Assembly: GCF_006540305.1 (NCBI RefSeq)
Contig: NZ_BJOR01000001.1
Coordinates: forward strand, 7,917,631 to 7,981,630
Origin: Streptomyces sp. 6-11-2
Lineage (GTDB): Bacteria > Actinomycetota > Actinomycetes > Streptomycetales > Streptomycetaceae
Length of the DNA: 64,000 bases
Direction of reading: 5' to 3'
This document shows positions 52,500 to 60,884 of the stretch, piece by piece. The notes beneath the pieces were generated by a model that saw only the letters and a list, made by a program, of their open reading frames with translations, was not told where the DNA came from and did no database searches. Position 1 is the stretch's first letter; each line of letters starts with the position of its first letter. The position numbers and the translations under genes are program-made.

Positions 52500-52587
52500 G
52501 GTTGGAAAAGGCTCACTGAGGGAGTCGCTTGCCGTAGTCAGGGGCAGCGGCTGGCACTTGCCCGCGCTGCGTTGATACTCCACGACG

Positions 52588-53787
52588 GTGGCAGGTGCCG
52601 TTCCCGCAACAGACGAGAAAACATGTTGGCTGGCTGCTGGCGAGCTGCGACGATGCGTCTGTTTCCCCGGCGGAGGACATTTGTTCGTTTTCGTATGTGC
52701 GGGATGCGACGCCGAGTTGACCACCCCGCTGTCCCAGGTCTCACTGCCAGTCCACGCCCGTCAGAAGTACGGGAACGGGGCCCAGCTTCCGGTGCTCATG
52801 GAGTCCGGGACGTTTGCCGTGGACCCGGACCCCTGGGGAGGGCCGTGGCGGATGTGGGACGAGATCGATCCGGGCGAGGCGGAGGCACGCGGCATCTACG
52901 CACCGGTCTACGCCCTGTCCGACAGCACGCCCAGGGCCAGTGTCATCGCGCCCGGTGATATCCGTGGAACCCGGCTGATTCCTGAGAAGCGCGGCGGTGC
53001 CTGCTGCGGCCTCGACGGAGCCGACGGGCCCAACATGGCCTGCGAGGCATGCGACCTCCCCGTGGCGACCAGGGTCGACGACTGCTCGCTCTGGCAGGCG
53101 GTGCGGCTCAGCTCGGACGCCGTGCGCCGCGTCCCCGTTGACGATATCCACGCTGCGCCCCTCTCCTGGGCGGAGCTGGCAGAGAAGGGAGAGAAAACGC
53201 CCCCGTTCGAGCCGATTGCCACGTGGGGAGGACGGTTGGGCTCGAACCACTACTGGTCGTGGAGCCCGCAGTGGGAGGCGGCAGCCGGCCAGGCGCTCGC
53301 CCACCTGCTGGTTGCCTCCCAAGGGCAGCCGGTGAAGGTCCCGGGCGGTCTGACCACGGACGTGTTCCAACGCACGCTCGACGCCCTGCTGCCGGCAGGC
53401 CCCCCGAAGCGGCGCGCCGTCCTGGCTGGACCGGGACAGCCCTCCCCGGACGCGGGCGTCGACATCCTTCTCGTACCGGTCCATCCCCAGACAGGTCAGA
53501 CCTGGACCCCCGCCAGCCCGACTGCGTCGGCATACCTGGTGCCCCTGCCGCTGAGGGTGTGGCTGTGGCTGGTCTCTCCCCAGCCGTACTTGCCGGTTCC
53601 CGCGTCAGGCCGCATACCCCAAGACGTACTCCGCGACGACCCGCTCCCGCCGCGCCCCAACTACCTGTTCCGGGCCGACCGGGGAACGTTCCAGCACACC
53701 TTGGTCCGGCTACCAGCCGTGCGCAGCCCGTGGCTGCGCACGATCCTCAAGAACCTCACGCAGGGCACCTCGACCGACCTCTTCTAG
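52588..53787 (+). CDS. Hypothetical protein with N-terminal zinc-ribbon-like motif
   Basis: 399 residues. HLFVFVCAGCDAELTTPLSQ near residue 32 looks like half of a zinc ribbon; the partner pair may be ACCGLDGADGPNMACEACDL near 137-156. The middle contains ATRVDDCSLWQAVRLSSDAV and SNHYWSWSPQWEAAAGQALA. A Pro-rich C-terminus lacks a clear fold. There is no signal peptide. GTG 52588 is the first start; an internal start near the zinc motif would remove ~28 doubtful residues. Function unknown. Confidence 0.6.
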   Translation: MAGAVPATDEKTCWLAAGELRRCVCFPGGGHLFVFVCAGCDAELTTPLSQVSLPVHARQKYGNGAQLPVLMESGTFAVDPDPWGGPWRMWDEIDPGEAEARGIYAPVYALSDSTPRASVIAPGDIRGTRLIPEKRGGACCGLDGADGPNMACEACDLPVATRVDDCSLWQAVRLSSDAVRRVPVDDIHAAPLSWAELAEKGEKTPPFEPIATWGGRLGSNHYWSWSPQWEAAAGQALAHLLVASQGQPVKVPGGLTTDVFQRTLDALLPAGPPKRRAVLAGPGQPSPDAGVDILLVPVHPQTGQTWTPASPTASAYLVPLPLRVWLWLVSPQPYLPVPASGRIPQDVLRDDPLPPRPNYLFRADRGTFQHTLVRLPAVRSPWLRTILKNLTQGTSTDLF

Positions 53788-53856
53788 CCGTCTGGCAATC
53801 GAACAGCGCCAGACTCTTGTGCCTCCCAAAGTGGTCGACATCTGCTGTCCAATCTC

Positions 53857-53880
53857 GGGCTCTGGTCCACTTCTTGTGGT
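53857..53880 (+). repeat. Left 24-bp terminal inverted repeat of the ISL3 transposon
   Basis: Exact inverted copy of 56125-56148. The passenger gene starts 78 bp inside it. Confidence 0.88.
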
Positions 53881-53958
53881 GCGGTCACACGCTGTTCTCT
53901 CCAGGGCCGTCTGCTGGGATGATCGCCTCTCACTTCAAGTTGAGGAGCTTGGCCTGTC

Positions 53959-54426
53959 ATGAGCGGATGGCCGCCAGAGGTGCTTGAGGTCCTGGAGGCT
54001 TCGGGGTGGACGGCAGGCAGGCGGGTCGACACGGCCGACTGGCGGTCCATGTTCGAAGCGGTCGGCCTCGCCATGCACGATGCTGCGGATACGTTCCTCC
54101 AAGAGTTCGGGGGGCTGACCGTGAGCATCAGTGGTCCGGGAATCAGCGTCGCCCGCGAACCGTTCGAGCTGGATCCGGGGCTTGCTTGGGGTGAGGACGA
54201 CCGGTTCTCGGAGTGGAGCGACTCCATAGGGAGACGGCTCTTCCCGCTCGGCGAGCTCGATCACGGCCGATTCTTTCTCGGTATCGATGAGAACAATGAG
54301 ATCTACCTGGTCGCCTCCTGGGTCGCTAGCTTCGGGCCGATGCCGCAGGCCCTCGAGAATCTCATTCTCGGCGTGAAGCCCCGCAGGATCGATGACGAGC
54401 GCAGGCCATCGGATCAGGCCCAGTGA
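53959..54426 (+). CDS. SUKH-3 domain immunity-like protein carried by ISL3 element
   Basis: 155 residues from ATG 53959. VLEVLEASGWTAGRRVDTAD and WRSMFEAVGLAMHDAADTFL then QEFGGLTVSISGPG match the SUKH-3 opening (L..aGW..gR.vd...w...L...G...h.aA..FL.efGGL). FFLGIDENNEIYLVASWVAS follows. SUKH proteins usually neutralise polymorphic or contact-dependent toxins. Its stop lies 8 bp from the transposase stop, tail to tail, so it is an integral part of the element. It could protect the host from a toxin or act as an addiction-type benefit; no toxin is present inside. Confidence 0.78.
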   Translation: MSGWPPEVLEVLEASGWTAGRRVDTADWRSMFEAVGLAMHDAADTFLQEFGGLTVSISGPGISVAREPFELDPGLAWGEDDRFSEWSDSIGRRLFPLGELDHGRFFLGIDENNEIYLVASWVASFGPMPQALENLILGVKPRRIDDERRPSDQAQ

Positions 54427-54434
54427 CGCGCTCA

Positions 54435-56054
54435 TCAGGAGAGCAAGACTCGTTTGCGGAGGAGCTCGAATCCTGCACGGCCGAACATCTGACGCTTGAG
54501 CATCTTGATCCGGTTGACATGGCCCTCGACGACGCCGGAGTTCCAGGGGTGTGAGAGGCCGGCGATGACGGCGTCGAGGTCGCGTTCGAGGTGCTGGGCG
54601 AACCGCTGGAGGCTCGGCAGATCGGTGGCGGTGGCCGCTTTGATCCATTCCGGCAGTTGATCGCCTTGCAGATGGGTGAGCATATGGGCGAAGGAGCGGA
54701 CGTGACCGGTGAGGGCGTCCAGTTCAGGGCAGTTGGCCAGTACGGCCTTGAGCTGGAGCCGGTCGCCCTCGGGCAGGGCGTCGGGGTGGGTGAGGATCCA
54801 GCGGGTGACAGCGCGGGCCGATGGCGGCCGGGGCCCGACCGGCTGGGGTTTGCCGCGTAGAGACCTGCTGACGTAGGCGCGGACGTTGCCGTAGCCATCC
54901 GGGTAGCCCTGCTCCTTGATCTCTTCCCACAATTTCCAGGCGCTGGTGCAGCCTTCCTGCCATCGCTGGTCGAGATAGGGCTTGTAGACGTCGAGCTTTG
55001 TGCGCCGGCTTTGCCACTGGCCCGTGAACAACTGCTCCGGCACAGTGGCGCGGGAGAAACGCAGAATGGTGTTGAGGCCCATGCCGAGTTGCCGGGCGAC
55101 GGACCGCTTGCTGTGTCCGGCGGCCAGGAGCGCGTGAATAGTGGCGTGCTTGACGCGTGTTCGCTCGGCGAACCGGTGACCTGTCGGCCAGGGCGATGAC
55201 GGAGCCGGTTCCGCCTGTTCCCGCGATTCTTCCGGCGGCGCCAGGGCGGGGTGGAGGCAGCCGCGATGCCGGTAGACGCACTTCTCGGCGGCTTCGCCCA
55301 GGTTGTGCCAAAGGTGCCACCGATCGGCGACTTGGAGGGCTTGCGGGGCACCGCGGGTGGCCCCTTCGGCGTAGAACGGGGCGCGGTCGCGGCAGATGAT
55401 CTCGATCCCGGGCCGCTCGGCCAGCCAGGCCGCGAGCGTGTCCGCCTTCCGGTCCGGCAGGAGGTCCACCGGACGACGTGTTTCGACGTCGACCAGCACG
55501 GTTCCGTAGATTCGGCCTCTGCGCTGGGCGTATTCGTCCACGCCAACCACGCGAGGCGTGGGGGCGGGCGGGTCCGGCAACGAGGTGATCAGCCTCAGCA
55601 GGGTGTTCCGGCTGACCGGCACCCCAAAGACCTCCGCCATCCGGACGCCGGCCCGGCCCGCGAGCGCGAGACCGACCGAGACCAGCGTCGATCGCAGCCG
55701 CTCCGTTCGCCGGCCGAACCGGCGAGTGAGTCCGGGCACCTGCTCGGCAAAGGTCTTCCGCGGACAGGAGTCCTCCGCGCAGACGAACCGGCGCACCCGT
55801 AACGACACCACGACGAACATGCCCGCGGTCGGCAGATCGCGGGGAAATCGCAGATAGGAGCCGTGTATTCGACCCGACCAGCGGCCGCAGCCTGGGCAGG
55901 CCGCCCGCCTGGCCGTGGTCCGAGCCTCCACCCGGACGACCGTATCGGCCACCTCGACCGACACCACAGACACATCCTCCACCGACGGGAACAACAGCTC
56001 ATCCAGCTGCGGCCGTACTTCGTTCACGGCGCAGCACTGTCGACCACACCACAC
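54435..56054 (-). CDS. tnpA: ISL3-family transposase, complete
   Basis: 539 residues. The N-terminal zinc-finger domain is CPGCGRWSGRIHGSYLRFPR then RVRRFVCAEDSCPRKTFAEQ. The HTH region is RAGVRMAEVFGVPVSRNTLL. The DDE core has VVGVDEYAQRRGRIYGTVLV (first Asp), IICRDRAPFYAEGA and QVADRWHLWHNLGEAAEK (second), and WNSGVVEGHVNRIKMLKRQM (Glu). An insertion with a second HTH (HALLAAGHSKRSVARQLGMG) is usual in this group. GTG nine codons in (VNEVRPQLDEL) is a likely real start. No disruptions are visible, so it is probably active. Confidence 0.93.
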   Translation of the reverse strand: MWCGRQCCAVNEVRPQLDELLFPSVEDVSVVSVEVADTVVRVEARTTARRAACPGCGRWSGRIHGSYLRFPRDLPTAGMFVVVSLRVRRFVCAEDSCPRKTFAEQVPGLTRRFGRRTERLRSTLVSVGLALAGRAGVRMAEVFGVPVSRNTLLRLITSLPDPPAPTPRVVGVDEYAQRRGRIYGTVLVDVETRRPVDLLPDRKADTLAAWLAERPGIEIICRDRAPFYAEGATRGAPQALQVADRWHLWHNLGEAAEKCVYRHRGCLHPALAPPEESREQAEPAPSSPWPTGHRFAERTRVKHATIHALLAAGHSKRSVARQLGMGLNTILRFSRATVPEQLFTGQWQSRRTKLDVYKPYLDQRWQEGCTSAWKLWEEIKEQGYPDGYGNVRAYVSRSLRGKPQPVGPRPPSARAVTRWILTHPDALPEGDRLQLKAVLANCPELDALTGHVRSFAHMLTHLQGDQLPEWIKAATATDLPSLQRFAQHLERDLDAVIAGLSHPWNSGVVEGHVNRIKMLKRQMFGRAGFELLRKRVLLS

Positions 56055-56124
56055 TCGGGCCAGACGATTTTCGGGCGGCCTCAGCCGCCCTCACGCGAAG
56101 ATCAACAATCACGCTGCGTACACG

Positions 56125-56148
56125 ACCACAAGAAGTGGACCAGAGCCC
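56125..56148 (-). repeat. Right 24-bp terminal inverted repeat of the ISL3 transposon
   Basis: Exact inverted copy of 53857-53880. The transposase GTG/ATG region begins about 70 bp inside. Confidence 0.88.
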
Positions 56149-56233
56149 AATCTGAACAAAGCCACCCGCCTACAGCTTGTTGGGATGTGTGAGGCGTGTG
56201 TGGCTGGGTGCCGCGCAGCATTTGCATGTGGCC

Positions 56234-56344
56234 ATGTCCACCGAGCTCGGGCAGTTCCCCGGCGGCCGCGCCCTGTACGACCCGCGCCCCGGTGAAGCGC
56301 GCACGCCCGGTCCCGGCGTCGCGTGCCGTTTCGACACGCCCTGA
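56234..56344 (+). CDS. Very small protein, paralogue of 59144-59269
   Basis: 36 residues from ATG 56234: MSTELGQFPGGRALYDPRPG, EARTPGPGVACRFDTP. Nearly identical to the 41-residue frame at 59.1 kb apart from its last residues. It lies in the longer direct repeat described separately, so similarity may reflect recent duplication rather than selection. Function unknown. Confidence 0.35.
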   Translation: MSTELGQFPGGRALYDPRPGEARTPGPGVACRFDTP

Positions 56345-56426
56345 CCGTAGTACCGACCATGAGCCCGACCACGGCAGGTCAGCGCGCTGACGTACCTCGC
56401 CGACCGCCCGCGCGCCCGGCGGTCCT

Positions 56427-56755
56427 TCAGGAAGCTCTCCGTGAGGGCGCCTTCTTCGCGGGCTTGGCCGGCGCCTCGGGCACATCCGTTGCGCCGCGGG
56501 CTGCCCGGGCCTTGTCGACGGACTGCTGCAGCGTGGCCATCAAATCCACCAGCTGCCCTGGCCGGGCCGTCGGCTCGGGGGCCTGCGGCTGCTGGCGGTC
56601 TTCCTGCTTGGCCTCGATCACCGCGTGCAGCGCCTCGGTGTAGCGGTCGATGAACTCGGGGCCGGTGAGGTCGTCCCGGGTCATGGCCTCGATCAGTGCC
56701 ACGGCTTCGTCGACCTCGTCTTCGTCCAACTGGACCGGAGGCTGATGGCGATTCT
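56427..56755 (-). pseudogene. Ku protein, C-terminal relic
   Basis: From about 56755 the minus strand reads PPVQLDEDEVDEAVALIEAM, TRDDLTGPEFIDRYTEALHA, VIEAKQEDRQQPQAPEPTAR, LVDLMATLQQSVDKARAARG and a basic AKPAKKAPSRRAS tail. This fits the end of bacterial Ku (helical domain, LMAALQQSVDKAR, Lys-rich extension), which binds DNA ends in non-homologous end joining with LigD. The beta-barrel core is missing. Confidence 0.75.
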
Positions 56756-56907
56756 TGGAAACGGCCAGGGTTACTCCTCGCCCCACTCGGTCCCCCTCTC
56801 AACGGACTGGGGAAGTTCAGCGAGCGGCGGGCCGTCGATGACCTGGGGCTGCCTGCTCGTTCAGCGCCCGGTCCGAGACAGTCCGTCAAGGGCGCTTGCA
56901 GCATCGC

Positions 56908-58194
56908 TCACATGGTGGGATGTCGGCCTTCACTACGAGAGGCGACCTTGGCGGCGGGATCCGGGGTGCTGTGTCGAGTGAAGGCCCACAGCGCGAGCCC
57001 GAGGCAGCTGAACGCGGAACCCAGTGCGCATACGGCGCCCCAGCCGGCCACCGTGTAGAGGAAGGTCGCGGCGATGGCGCCGGTGGCACTGCCGATCGAG
57101 TAGAAGACCATGTATCCGCCGATCAATCGGCTGCCCGCGTCCGGGTGCAGCGCGTAGATCAGGGTCTGGTTGGTGACATGGACCGCCTGCACAGCGAGGT
57201 CGAGAAGGATCACCCCGACGACCAGGGCCCAGAGCGAGCTGCGGGTGAAGGCCAAGGGCACCCACGAGGCGGCGAGCAGCGCCAGGGCGATGCCGGTGGT
57301 CCGCCGGGAGAGTCCGCGGTCGTTCAGGCGGCCTGCCACGGTCGCGGCCAGGGCGCCAGCGACACCGATCAGCCCCAGCGCCCCGATCGCGCTGTGGGAC
57401 AGGAAATACGGGGCCTCGCTGAGCGGCAGCGCGACGCTGCTCCACAGGGTGCTGAAGGCGGCGAAGATCAACAACCCGAACAGGGCCCGGAGCCGCAGAA
57501 GTCGTTCCCGTGCGAACAGGGTGATCGTGGAGCGCAGGAGCTGTCCGTAGCGCAGGGTTGTGGGCGGAGCGTCACCGTGGCGCGGCAGCACTTGGTACAG
57601 GACCAGGGCGAGCAGAGCGGTGAGCGACGCCGAGGCGAGGTAGACCGAGCGCCAGCCCGCGAGATCGGCCATGAGGCCGGATGCGGTGCGGGCGAGCAGG
57701 ATTCCGATGACCACGCCGCTGGTGACCAGACCGACGACCCGACCGCGCTCGGAGGGAGGGGCCAGTGATGCCGCGAAGGCCACCAGCGTCTGCGTGACGA
57801 CCGCGAGAAGCCCCACCGCGGCCATGCCCGCGAGCAGGATCGCTGCCGTGTGGGAGGCGGCTACCACGGCCAGCGCCACCACCAGGAGCAGCAACTGGGC
57901 CACGATGAGCCGTCTGCGGTCGGCCACGTCGCCCAGCGGCACGAGGAAGAAGAGTCCCAGCCCGTATCCGACCTGCGTGAAGGTGACCACGCTGCCGACC
58001 AGCGCCGGGCTCATGGCGAGGTCGTGGCCCATGGTCACCAGGAGCGGCTGGGAGAAGTAGACGTTGGCCACTGCGGCCCCGCAGGCGACGGCGAACAGGA
58101 TGACGACGCCACGGGACAGGACGAACGCGGAACCTTCCCCGCTTCGAGCCTCGGTCCGTCGTGTCACAGCCTCACCGTTGCCGGGCATGAGCAC
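56908..58194 (-). CDS. MFS transporter, YnfM/Bcr-like
   Basis: 428 residues, 12 membrane helices. The family opening is AVACGAAVANVYFSQPLLVT (helix 1 with the YFSQPLL motif of YnfM-like MFS proteins). VPLGDVADRRRLIVAQLLLL is motif A, and GLVTSGVVIGILLARTASGL is the antiporter motif C region. The C-terminal cytoplasmic tail is short and basic. Likely effluxes a small molecule by proton exchange. It is divergent from an HxlR regulator with a shared palindrome between, so that regulator probably controls it. ATG 58194; MPGNGEAV two codons on is an alternative. Confidence 0.88.
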   Translation of the reverse strand: MLMPGNGEAVTRRTEARSGEGSAFVLSRGVVILFAVACGAAVANVYFSQPLLVTMGHDLAMSPALVGSVVTFTQVGYGLGLFFLVPLGDVADRRRLIVAQLLLLVVALAVVAASHTAAILLAGMAAVGLLAVVTQTLVAFAASLAPPSERGRVVGLVTSGVVIGILLARTASGLMADLAGWRSVYLASASLTALLALVLYQVLPRHGDAPPTTLRYGQLLRSTITLFARERLLRLRALFGLLIFAAFSTLWSSVALPLSEAPYFLSHSAIGALGLIGVAGALAATVAGRLNDRGLSRRTTGIALALLAASWVPLAFTRSSLWALVVGVILLDLAVQAVHVTNQTLIYALHPDAGSRLIGGYMVFYSIGSATGAIAATFLYTVAGWGAVCALGSAFSCLGLALWAFTRHSTPDPAAKVASRSEGRHPTM

Positions 58195-58218
58195 CCCTCC
58201 ACATATCTGGTTTCATCT

Positions 58219-58253
58219 TGCTACCATTGGCGACGGTAACTATTTTGGTAGCA
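58219..58253. promoter_or_regulatory. Operator-like palindrome between MFS and HxlR genes
   Basis: TGCTACCA (58219-58226) and TGGTAGCA (58246-58253) are perfect arms with a 19-base spacer holding GGTAACTATTTT. Spacing of two helical turns and an AT-rich centre fit a dimeric winged-helix regulator such as HxlR. Confidence 0.7.
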
Positions 58254-58282
58254 TGTTGCAACCGTCGTGAGGGAGGGACGCC

Positions 58283-58735
58283 ATGGTGACCAGGACGCGC
58301 TTCGACGACAGTGAATGTCCCGTCGCCCGGTCGGTGGACGCGATCGGCGACTGGTGGTCCCTGCTGATCGTGCGGGACGCCTTCGACGGAAGCCGGCGCT
58401 TCGGGGAGTTCCAGCGCAGCCTCGGCGTAGCGAAGAACATCCTCACCGCGCGTCTGCGCACCCTGGTCGCCGGCGGTGTCCTCGAATCCGTCCCCGCCTC
58501 GGACGGCAGCGCCTACCGCGAGTACGTACTGACTCCGAAGGGCAAGGCGCTCTTCCCTGTCATCGTGGCACTGCGGCAATGGGGCGAACAGAACTTCTTC
58601 GCCCCCGGCGAACCCCACTCACAGTTGGTCGACCGCCGACAGGGACAACGCCTCCGCCCGCTGGAAGTGCTGTCTGCGAACGGGCGACGGCTGAACCCCG
58701 ACGACACCACCGTCCACAAGATCTCCACCCAATGA
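58283..58735 (+). CDS. HxlR-family transcriptional regulator
   Basis: 150 residues. DDSECPVARSVDAIGDWWSL then LIVRDAFDGSRRFGEFQRSL, GVAKNILTARLRTLVAGGVL and YREYVLTPKGKALFPVIVAL are the complete HxlR winged helix, with the conserved Cys (C..ARS.D.IG..W..LI.R) used for thiol sensing in relatives such as YodB/HypR. It probably responds to an electrophile or quinone and represses the divergent MFS exporter. ATG 58283. Confidence 0.92.
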   Translation: MVTRTRFDDSECPVARSVDAIGDWWSLLIVRDAFDGSRRFGEFQRSLGVAKNILTARLRTLVAGGVLESVPASDGSAYREYVLTPKGKALFPVIVALRQWGEQNFFAPGEPHSQLVDRRQGQRLRPLEVLSANGRRLNPDDTTVHKISTQ

Positions 58736-58860
58736 TCTGAGCCGGAAACCCGGCGCCGACATGCCGCTTGAGCGGCAACTCCCGTGTGTCATCTGCCCGC
58801 TGGCCAGCGTGGGCCTACCTGGGGAAAACCGGGCAACTCTGAGGACAACCCGAGCACCGC

Positions 58861-59133
58861 GTGGCCGGCCTGGCTCCGGCCCCGCCCCGGCAGGTCCACC
58901 GGGAGGCAGCGGCCCGTGTCGGCCGGAATCCGGTCCCGTGTGTGGGCTGTGGTCGGTCGGCGCGTGCGGCGGGGATCATCGAGGTGCCCGGTTACGGCCG
59001 CCGGTGGTTGGACCGCTGCCGGGCCTGTCTCCTTGCCACCATTGACCTGCAGCCGTCTCGGGTGTCGGGCACGGTGGCCGAGATCGTCGCTGACCTGCGT
59101 GCTGCCGGGCTGGCGGCCGGAGGAAGTCGATGA
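58861..59133 (+). CDS. Small zinc-ribbon-like protein
   Basis: 90 residues from GTG 58861. VPCVGCGRSARAAGIIEVPG then RRWLDRCRACLLATIDLQPS gives a CXXC...CXXC pair 25 residues apart, likely one zinc ribbon. A helix EIVADLRAAGLA follows. The stop at 59131 overlaps ATG 59128 of a third frame and lies 13 bp before the TTG of the next small frame. Function unknown; possibly a plasmid- or phage-type accessory protein. Confidence 0.5.
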   Translation: MAGLAPAPPRQVHREAAARVGRNPVPCVGCGRSARAAGIIEVPGYGRRWLDRCRACLLATIDLQPSRVSGTVAEIVADLRAAGLAAGGSR

Positions 59134-59143
59134 CGGCGTGGCC

Positions 59144-59269
59144 TTGTCCACCGAGCTCGGGCAGTTCCCCGGCGGCCGCGCCCTGTACGACCCGCGCCCC
59201 GGCGAAGCGCGCGCGCCTGGTCCCGGCGTCGCGTGCCGTTTCTACTACTCCGGCGACATGCCTGCCTGA
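59144..59269 (+). CDS. Very small protein, paralogue of 56234-56344
   Basis: 41 residues from TTG 59144: STELGQFPGGRALYDPRPGE, ARAPGPGVACRFYYSGDMPA. The C-terminus YYSGDMPA is longer than in the 56-kb copy, which ends DTP. It follows the zinc-ribbon gene closely and could be coupled to it. Confidence 0.35.
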   Translation: MSTELGQFPGGRALYDPRPGEARAPGPGVACRFYYSGDMPA

Positions 59270-59329
59270 CCGTCTGACCCCGTAGCCCCGACCATGAGCC
59301 CGACCACGGCGGGTCAGCGCGCTGATGTA

Positions 59330-59412
59330 CCTCGCCGACCGCCCGCGCGCCCGGCGGTCCTCGAGGACGCTCTCCGTGAGGGCGCCTTCCTCGCGGGCTT
59401 GGCCGGCATCAC
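59330..59412 (-). pseudogene. Ku C-terminal tail remnant, second copy
   Basis: Minus strand reads AKPARKAPSRRAS as at 56.43 kb but continues into SRTAGRAGGRRGTS instead of stopping, because the stop codon is altered. Upstream helical Ku sequence is not recognisable. Confidence 0.5.
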
Positions 59413-59642
59413 GGGTACACGGGGCGCGGCAGGCCGGGTTGTTGCCGTCCGGGACGCCATCCTGACCGCCGCCCCTGGCGAGGAGTCCGACGCCGCGGCC
59501 GGCCACCCCTCCGGGGACCGACAAGACACCCTCTGGTGAGTACAGCATGTGCAGCGTGGGGGAGGTGCGAGGCCTCGCGCCTCCCCCACGTCTCGCGGGC
59601 TCTCAATTCGGCGTTGTCCCCGCTGCCGAAGTAGTCACCGGC

Positions 59643-60095
59643 TCACGGACAGGAGGTTGTTGATTGGCCGCGGACGTAAGCCGTCCCCCAGTCCTCGACC
59701 TTCACGTAGACCGGAGTGGAGGAATTCCTCCGGTCATAGGTCATGTGCCACTTCTTGCCCGGTGTCTGCAACTCCACGAGGTAGCAGTACCCAGCGTCTA
59801 CCCGGAAGGCGTCCCAGTCCTCGCCCTTCGGCGTGGGCTGGCCGTAGTAGATCCACTTGGTTGTAGACAGGGAGACGCACTCCGCGCCCTTGGCGGTCCC
59901 TGTGGTGCCCGCGCAGTTCCCCCAGTTCTTTACCGCCAGCACCCCGAGGCTGGAGTAGTTCCAGGTGGTCGAGCAGCCAGCCAATGTGCACCCGCCCGCG
60001 TACGCCTGGGGGGTCGGGGACAATACCGCGAACCCCGCCGCTGCCGTGAGCACCGCCGCCAGCTTTGTCACCCCAGACTTGATCTTGCTCCGCAT
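59643..60095 (-). CDS. Secreted cysteine-containing protein, unknown
   Basis: 150 residues from ATG 60095 (MRSKIKSGVTKLAAVLTAAA); ATG 60122 is in frame but has poorer spacing. The signal peptide ends near PQAYAGG (~residue 34). The mature part has six cysteines (GGCTLAGCSTTWNYSS, NWGNCAG, GAECVSLS, GYCYLVEL, SCP), probably disulphide-bonded. It is rich in aromatic and Gly residues: WIYYGQPTPKGEDWDAFRVD, WHMTYDRRNSSTPVYVKVED. Resembles small secreted Streptomyces proteins of unknown role. Confidence 0.7.
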   Translation of the reverse strand: MRSKIKSGVTKLAAVLTAAAGFAVLSPTPQAYAGGCTLAGCSTTWNYSSLGVLAVKNWGNCAGTTGTAKGAECVSLSTTKWIYYGQPTPKGEDWDAFRVDAGYCYLVELQTPGKKWHMTYDRRNSSTPVYVKVEDWGTAYVRGQSTTSCP

Positions 60096-60392
60096 CGCGT
60101 CCCCTCCATGTCGAGTCATCAAGCACCCTCCCTCGCCCCCCAGACCACAGTTTCGACAGATTCGGTTGCCCGGGATCTGGTGCCTCTTCGGTCAGGTGAG
60201 CGGTCCGACGCATTTTGCGCACCTATTACCTAGGAAGAAAGGCTTCCACCACGGATTCCGGGGCCGTTTTGCTGCGGGACGACGCAGCGGGCCCCGGTTG
60301 CCGAGCCGATCAAAGCGTGTACATGTGCACGCTAGAGTTGGAGGCGTCCGGCCAAGCCAGACTCTGCGGCGCAGCAGCCGCCGAAAGCACAC

Positions 60393-60884
60393 TTGGTAAC
60401 AGAGGCCGAGCGCAAGAAGAGCAAGGACCCACGCCGCCGGCCCCGTCGGGAGGCCGCCGCCACCCCGCCCGTGCTGCGGAAGATGGTCGCCGCCACCACC
60501 ACCACCGCGATCGGCCGCCGAGACCTCGCCGTCCTGCTGCTGGGCTTCGCCCTCGCCGCCCGCCGTTCCGAACTGCGGCTGCTGGACTGGACCGACCTCG
60601 AGGAGGTCGAGGAGGGCCTGGCCATCATCGGCGACGCGGTGACCCGGGCCGCCGCCCGCGCCGGCCTGACCGCCCCCACCAAAGTGCTGTCCGACCTCCC
60701 ACCCTGCTGGAGCGGACACAGCCTGCGCCGCGGCTTCCCCACCGCCGCCAAACAGGCCGGCGCCGACCTCATCGAGACCGGACGCCACGGCGGCTGGGTC
60801 GACGGCTCCAAGTCCCTGGCCGGGTACTTCGAGCAAGCCGGGATGTGGGACGAGACGAACACGCTGTACGGCATCGGCCTGTAG
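60393..60884 (+). pseudogene. Tyrosine integrase with large internal deletion
   Basis: 163 codons. RRDLAVLLLGFALAARRSEL then LLDWTDLEEVEEG is the first half of the catalytic domain with Arg-I. It jumps to IGDAVTRAAARAGLTAPTKV and CWSGHSLRRGFPTAAKQAGA (HXXR), RHGGWVDGSKSLAGYFEQAG (His and the Tyr nucleophile). About 60-70 residues expected between LEEVEEGL and IGDAV, carrying the beta-hairpin Lys, are missing, as is the N-terminal core-binding domain. Probably inactive. Confidence 0.75.

Larger units (their letters stand above)
53857..56148 (-). mobile_element. ISL3-family transposon with a SUKH-3 passenger gene
   Basis: 2292 bp. Perfect 24-bp inverted ends (53857-53880 and 56125-56148, outer part GGGCTCTGGTCCACTTCTTG) enclose a complete ISL3 transposase and a second gene. 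Ordinary ISL3 elements carry only the transposase. AATCT occurs immediately right of the element and one base off the left end; this could be part of a target duplication, but the expected 8-bp copy is not exact. Confidence 0.82.

Noticed and set aside
56427..56755. A functional Ku gene for end joining
   Set aside because: Only the C-terminal helical tail is present; the beta-barrel DNA-binding core and any LigD gene are missing.
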